Shown piece after piece: positions 59,537-64,000 of a stretch of DNA of 64,000 nucleotides (position 1 is its first letter; every line of letters starts with the position of its first letter). The stretch covers positions 1,426,001 through 1,490,000 of the forward strand of contig JAKJXP020000001.1 of the NCBI GenBank assembly GCA_022225965.2, read 5' to 3'. The stretch comes from Diatrype stigma. Lineage: Eukaryota > Ascomycota > Sordariomycetes > Xylariales > Diatrypaceae. The translations under genes and the position numbers were made by a program. Under the pieces are notes generated by a model, which worked only from the letters and a program-made list of their open reading frames with translations, searched no databases and was not told the DNA's origin.

Positions 59537-61131
59537 ATGGTTCCCAAAAACAGTAGTAAGAATACCCCTTTTCGTCTACCTTCCCACATACTATGTCGTC
59601 TGCATACTCTTTGCTGATCGGGGTATCGTGTCGGCTACATAGAGGCGGCAAAAGCCGAATGCATCTCCGACGATGCGCTCATCCACCTCCGATCGTATAA
59701 GTACTCGGCCGTCGACAAGTCTCCGGTATCGAACTACATTCTGCGGCATTGGGTGCGTTTCTAAACCCTACCTTCCTCCGGCGCACTACCCGCTTCATGC
59801 CTACATATATATATAAGAAGTCACATACTAAGATGCTCGCTCTCTCGCGCGCGCCCGCAGTGGAACTTCTTCGTCGAGCTCCTACCGCTATGGCTGGCAC
59901 CCAACATGGTGACACTGCTGGGGTTCATGTTCATTCTCGTCAACATTGCGTTGCTCGTGATCGTCATGCCAGACTTGATCGGACCGGTATGTACCCATCC
60001 CTACCCCCTTCCATGATTTGACGCTCTTATCCCCCTTTTTGCTACCTGGGACCTTGGGCTGACTGGTTTTCCCATATGCGCAACTAGGGACCGTCATGGC
60101 TGTACCTCAGCTTCGCGTTCGGGCTCTTCATGTACCAAACGATGGATAACGTGGACGGCAAGCAGGCGCGGCGGACGGGCACATCGAGCGGGCTGGGCGA
60201 GCTCTTCGACCACGGCATCGACTCACTGAACTGCACGCTGGCTAGCTTGCTCGAGACGGCGGCCATGGCGCTCGGCACGTCCAAGTCGGGCGTCTTCACT
60301 GCCCTGTGCCCCTGCCTCGCCATGTTTTTCTCGACCTGGGAGACCTACCACACGCACACGCTGTACTTGGGCTACTTCAACGGGCCGACCGAGGGCCTGC
60401 TCATCGCCGCCTCGGTCATGGCGCTCTCGGGAATTTTCGGCCCGGACATCTGGGCGCGGCCCCTGGTCGAGCTCGCGGGCGGGCCGCAGCACATGTTCGG
60501 CTACGCCGACCTCGTGGGGTCCTACTCGATCCGCGACGTGTGGATCGCCATCATCGTCGGCTCGCTCGTGTTCGGCCACATGCCCTTCTGCGTGCTCAAT
60601 GTGGTGCGGGCGCGGCGCGCGCGCGGGCAGCCCGTCGCCCCCGTCTTCCTCGAATGGACGCCCATGGCCGTGTACACGCTCTCGATCGGCGCCTGGCTGT
60701 ACTCGCCGCACTCGACGCTGCGGCGCGAGAACCACCTGGTGCTGTTCTGCCTGACCATGTCGTGCGTCTTCGGCCGCATGACCACCAAGATGATCCTCGC
60801 ACACCTGACCCGCCAACCCTTCCCCTACTGGACCGTCATGCTGGCCCCGCTCGTCGGCGGCGCCGCCCTCGGCAACCTGCCCGTGTTCGGCTTCCCCGCC
60901 GTGTCGGCCCGCGTCGAGCACGCCTACCTCTGGGCCTACTTCCTCTTCGCCCTCGTCGTCTACTTCCGCTGGGCCTACCTCGTCGTCACCAGCATCTCTG
61001 ACTTCCTCGGCATCAACGCCCTCACCATCCCCCGCGAGAAGCAGCTCGAGAACGAGAGGAGGCGGCAGGAGGAGAAGCAGCAGCAGCGGCAAGCGAAAGC
61101 GACCAACGGCGCCGCCAAGAAAGCGCAGTAA
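59537..61131 (+). CDS. EPT1: Choline/ethanolamine phosphotransferase (4 exons, 432 aa)
   Basis: Exons 59537-59555, 59643-59752, 59861-59986 and 60088-61131. The 19-nt first exon (MVPKNS) is inferred: the second exon has no in-frame ATG, and this ATG followed by a GTAAGA donor gives an open join to KAAKAECISDDALIHLRSYK. Next come YILRHWWNFFVELLPLWLAP, a membrane segment, and at residues 108-130 the complete CDP-alcohol phosphotransferase signature DG-x2-AR-x8-G-x3-D-x3-D (starting DGKQAR). Seven or more hydrophobic segments follow, and the tail is charged and Gln/Lys-rich. The enzyme transfers phosphoethanolamine or phosphocholine from the CDP form to diacylglycerol in the ER, the last step of the Kennedy pathway. 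Which head group it prefers cannot be read from the sequence. Confidence 0.92.
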
Positions 61132-62277
61132 GGACGGTAACTGCTCACCATCGCTCGGGGTGTGGGGTGTGACTGTGCTGGCGGGTATGGGCTGAGAAAG
61201 ACCAGAGATGTATGTGCCATGCGGGGTTTTTTCAAGGCACCAAAGACCAGGAACGCGCGTGCGCGCTTTATCGGGATATGCACAGAACCGGGACTGCGGC
61301 CCACAGCTTTCTTCCAGGATCTTCGTTCGCGGACCCTTCTTTTCATGTATTATATACCGGCGCCCTGAGCAGCCAGCTAACGACGTACGAACGGATGGCA
61401 GGGCTGCATTGGAACCGACTGGGCTGGCTGGTTATAATATACGGAGGGAAAAAGGGGGAATGGACCGACGTTTGGGCGAGGAAGGGCTGAAACAAACCTG
61501 CTCAAGGTAGATAGAAACCAAAGGCGCCAGCCAACAATGCACGTAAGGGACTAGGTAGTCTGGGTACGCCTGAAGACACATGCATTGATCCGGTCTGGAT
61601 GGGCTGCGGCGGGCTACGTATATATATAGCTTTGAAATACATACCCCTGATATAGAAAACGGCATAATAAACACCGATAATCGTAATTTGGCGTGGGCAG
61701 TGGAGGGGGGACATCTACTCATTCGCATTGGTGCCGGTGGCCTCGTTTGAATTTCACTGCGGTGATGGTTGGCCGTGCCGGTATTCACTGGACGAGGCAA
61801 GCCTTTACCCACCAACGAAGAAAGTCTAGGAACACCACCAGGATAAGCTTCGGGGCAATGGTTTTTTGTTATACACCTCTGGGTCGGTCTATCTACCGTT
61901 GTTTTGCGTTTGTTACACCTGCCTGGATATGAAAGCAACTGCGATCGTTGCTAGCTGCCAGCCCGTCTGCCTAGACCGCTCATCTCATCGTCGTGACATA
62001 TACGTACGTATGTTTTGCCTTACGTACCCCTAAGCAGCAAGCTGAAAAACCAGAAGATATCTAAGATTCAGCGATCTCGTGGTCTATCTGGTCTGATCAT
62101 TTCATTCGTCAATCCACGCCCGTCTTTAGCCCCTGTTTTTCCATTCCGTTCCATCCATTCCTTTCCATTTTCTTTCACCTGGTCTGGCTGGATCTTGGTC
62201 CAAGATTGATGTGATGTGATGGATCGAAAGCGGGCTATGCCAAAAAAACCGTCACACAATTCTAATCCTAATAGTCT
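61132..62277. other. Intergenic region between convergent genes
   Basis: About 1.1 kb of 3' flanks. A short TA run lies near 61619. No gene is supported. Confidence 0.5.
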
Positions 62278-63556
62278 TTATCTCTCACCGGCTAGGCGTC
62301 GGCCCTGCACCTCGCCCAGGGCCTTGGTACCGCTCAGGAAGATGGAGATGGTGAGGAGGCCGACGAGGGGCAGGACCTGGAACAGGTTCCAGCCGATGTA
62401 GTACAGGAAGAAGACGCCCTCTATGGCGACGATCGACCCGAAGAAGACGGCGTGGGCGAGGGGCGATTGGCTCAAGGCTACCGGCAGGTGCTCGAGGTTG
62501 GCGCCGAGCCGGAACCACTGTTGTCGGTGTTAGCTTGCTACCTACTTCACATTGGAGAGAGACAGGGGGGTGAGGGAAGAGAATGGAGAATAGAGTAGAA
62601 AGTATAATAAAACACAACGTACACCGGCCCAGATGGCGGGAAGGGTAGCCACGACGGCGAGCGCGAAGGCGGCCGACACGACCTTGGGCGGGGTCTTCTC
62701 GCCGGCGCGGAAGATGTGGTGGATCTCCTCGAGCTTGCCGTAGCGTAGGGGTTTCTCGTAGGCCAGCGGCTTGGTGTCGTCCGCGGCCCGCACCACCGCG
62801 ACGTCGAAGGCGGGGGCCTTCAGGGCCTCGGCCGAGCCGAACGAGCCGATCACGACGGAGGCCTGGAGGGGCTCGGCGGCGATGGCGAGCTGGATGGGGA
62901 GGTCGGCTTGTTTCTGTGTCCGCGCGTGGTGGGAAGCATCTCGAGCGTTAGTGGGCGGTTTCGTTTGGATGGGTGGGGGTGGGATGGGCTGGCTGGTGAG
63001 TAGCAAGGTGGGTGGGTAGGTAGGTAGGTAGGTAGGTAGGTATGTAGGTATGTAGGGAACACGTACGATCTCGACAACGGCCTTTCCGCTCTCCTTGACG
63101 GTCATGGGAAAGGGGGCCTCAAGGCCGGTCGACGGCTCGCGCAGAACCAGGAAGGCCTGGTGTGGTCGCTTGGCCTTGCCGTCCTCCTTGGCGGTCAGGA
63201 GGACCTTCAATGGCTCGGAGCTGCTGAAGGAGACGGTCTCGGTGGCGGGAGATGTCTGGGTGAACCTGAAAGAAAAGGCGAGCGCAGGGAACCGTCAGTA
63301 ATCATTCATGATAATGTATGCAATGCACCCTGAGGAAGAACGTCAAGCAGAAACAAATCATGGCAGCGCATGAGAACTTGAAGCTGCAGATGGATGGGGC
63401 TTCTGATAAGGTCAGGTTAGAATAAACCTACTTGATCACGCTGCGGTCGGCGGACTTCTTGGGGCCCATGACAACCGAGGCATCGTCAAAGCCCCACGAC
63501 GAAGCGGCCTGGGCAGCGCCGGCAGCCAGCAGGAGCAGAGAATGGAGGAATCGCAT
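62278..63556 (-). CDS. SWP1: Oligosaccharyltransferase subunit Swp1 / ribophorin II (4 exons, 284 aa)
   Basis: Exons 63556-63432, 63265-63067, 62913-62623 and 62517-62278, all in frame. It has a signal peptide (MRFLHSLLLLAAGAAQA), a lumenal domain starting SSWGFDDASVVM with FSSSEPLKVLLTAKEDGKAK and PHQAFLVL, then QADLPIQLAIAAEPLQASVV, and the linker GKLEEIHHIFRAGEKTPPKV that precedes the first helix in this family. Three C-terminal transmembrane helices follow (VVSAAFALAVVATLPAIWAG, AVFFGSIVAIEGVFFLYYIG, VLPLVGLLTISIFLSG). Swp1 is a non-catalytic subunit of the ER complex that transfers the glycan to Asn in N-glycosylation. The second intron contains a (TAGG)n microsatellite. Confidence 0.94.
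63008..63056. repeat. (TAGG)n microsatellite in a SWP1 intron
   Basis: Seven or so TAGG/GTAG units with two TATG variants, inside the second intron of SWP1 and close to its donor site (63066-63061). Confidence 0.9.
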
Positions 63557-64000
63557 CGTCGCTGCTTCTGCTCGTTCGTACAGGTGACCTGTGAGTTGAG
63601 GTGCGCAGCTGGGGCGAAAGGGGTAGGAAAACGAAGTGTGGGAGTTGTAGAGAAGTGAATGAATGGAACCTTCAACTTCAATTTGTTGATGTGAAGCTAT
63701 CGCCGAACTTCATTAGTTAAGTGCGCAAGCAGCTGCTAAACATACGTACGCAAGTACTTAGAGGTAGGACGGTTATTGGTGGTCGTCGTTGTAGTACCCA
63801 CTCAGCCACTACCCCAGGTGCTAGGTATTGCTGCAATTGGGTGCTTTTGGACACGACAGCTTGTTCCTCTGACGTTACAAAGTACATACCCTACCTGTTA
63901 TCTAAAATGTATTGTACATACATGTAGCTATCCAAGTCGACATCCAGGGGTGTCGAAATCTACATACACCCGACACGCATACGGCATCTACATATTTCAA
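63557..64000. other. Upstream region of SWP1
   Basis: About 440 bases to the window edge, with a CA/TA-rich composition. No gene or clear promoter element is seen. Confidence 0.5.

Noticed and set aside
60223..61092. 289-codon minus-strand frame opposite EPT1
   Set aside because: Antisense shadow of a GC-rich exon carrying the real CDP-alcohol phosphotransferase signature.
1..64000. CRISPR arrays, operons, bacterial promoters
   Set aside because: The window is fungal nuclear DNA with spliceosomal introns; no spaced direct-repeat array was seen.

Overview
This is a nuclear genome window from a filamentous ascomycete (Pezizomycotina, most likely a Sordariomycete). Genes are split by short introns of about 50-180 nt (one is about 525 nt) with GTRNGT-type donors, CTNAC-type branch points and YAG acceptors. 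Exons are GC-rich, intergenic stretches are long and more AT-rich, and the gene set is typical of moulds (IQGAP, Sso-type syntaxin, Swp1, DUF7707 and cupredoxin surface proteins, fungal AAA ATPase). All gene models below were spliced by hand; each gives an open frame whose coding length is a multiple of three.

Layout. 0-2.2 kb: a polytopic membrane protein (-). 4.8-5.5 kb: a small secreted cysteine-containing protein (+). 6.1-9.1 kb: an AAA ATPase (-). 10.5-11.8 kb: a medium-chain reductase whose cofactor-binding segment is read out of frame (-). 12.6-15.2 kb: an MFS transporter (-). 18.7-19.7 kb: a broken glutamate carboxypeptidase II-like gene (+). 20.4-22.2 kb: IMP dehydrogenase (-). 23.6-29.2 kb: IQGAP (+). 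30.7-38.1 kb: a divergent pair of unrecognised genes, a 1546-residue repeat-bearing protein (-) and a 600-residue protein with a retropepsin-like DSGAT motif (+). 39.3-40.7 kb: a membrane-anchored cupredoxin-like protein (-). 42.1-42.4 kb: a MITE-like element. 43.2-44.0 kb: a degenerate gene fragment (-). 45.6-47.0 kb: plasma-membrane syntaxin, apparently with a 5-nt microexon (-). 49.0-50.1 kb: MEMO1-family protein (-). 51.3-53.8 kb: remains of two short-chain dehydrogenases and one histidine phosphatase (+). 57.1-57.7 kb: a GPI-type DUF7707 protein (+). 59.5-61.1 kb: choline/ethanolamine phosphotransferase (+). 62.3-63.6 kb: oligosaccharyltransferase subunit Swp1 (-).

The housekeeping genes do not form one pathway, although syntaxin, IQGAP, the phospholipid synthase and Swp1 all serve membrane growth and secretion. 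There is no sign of a secondary-metabolite cluster. The most novel part is the divergent pair at 30.7-38.1 kb. Also worth a look are the microexon, the MITE, two short motifs that recur between genes (TACCTAGGTA and TACTTCGTA), and the pseudogene-rich stretch at 51.3-53.8 kb.
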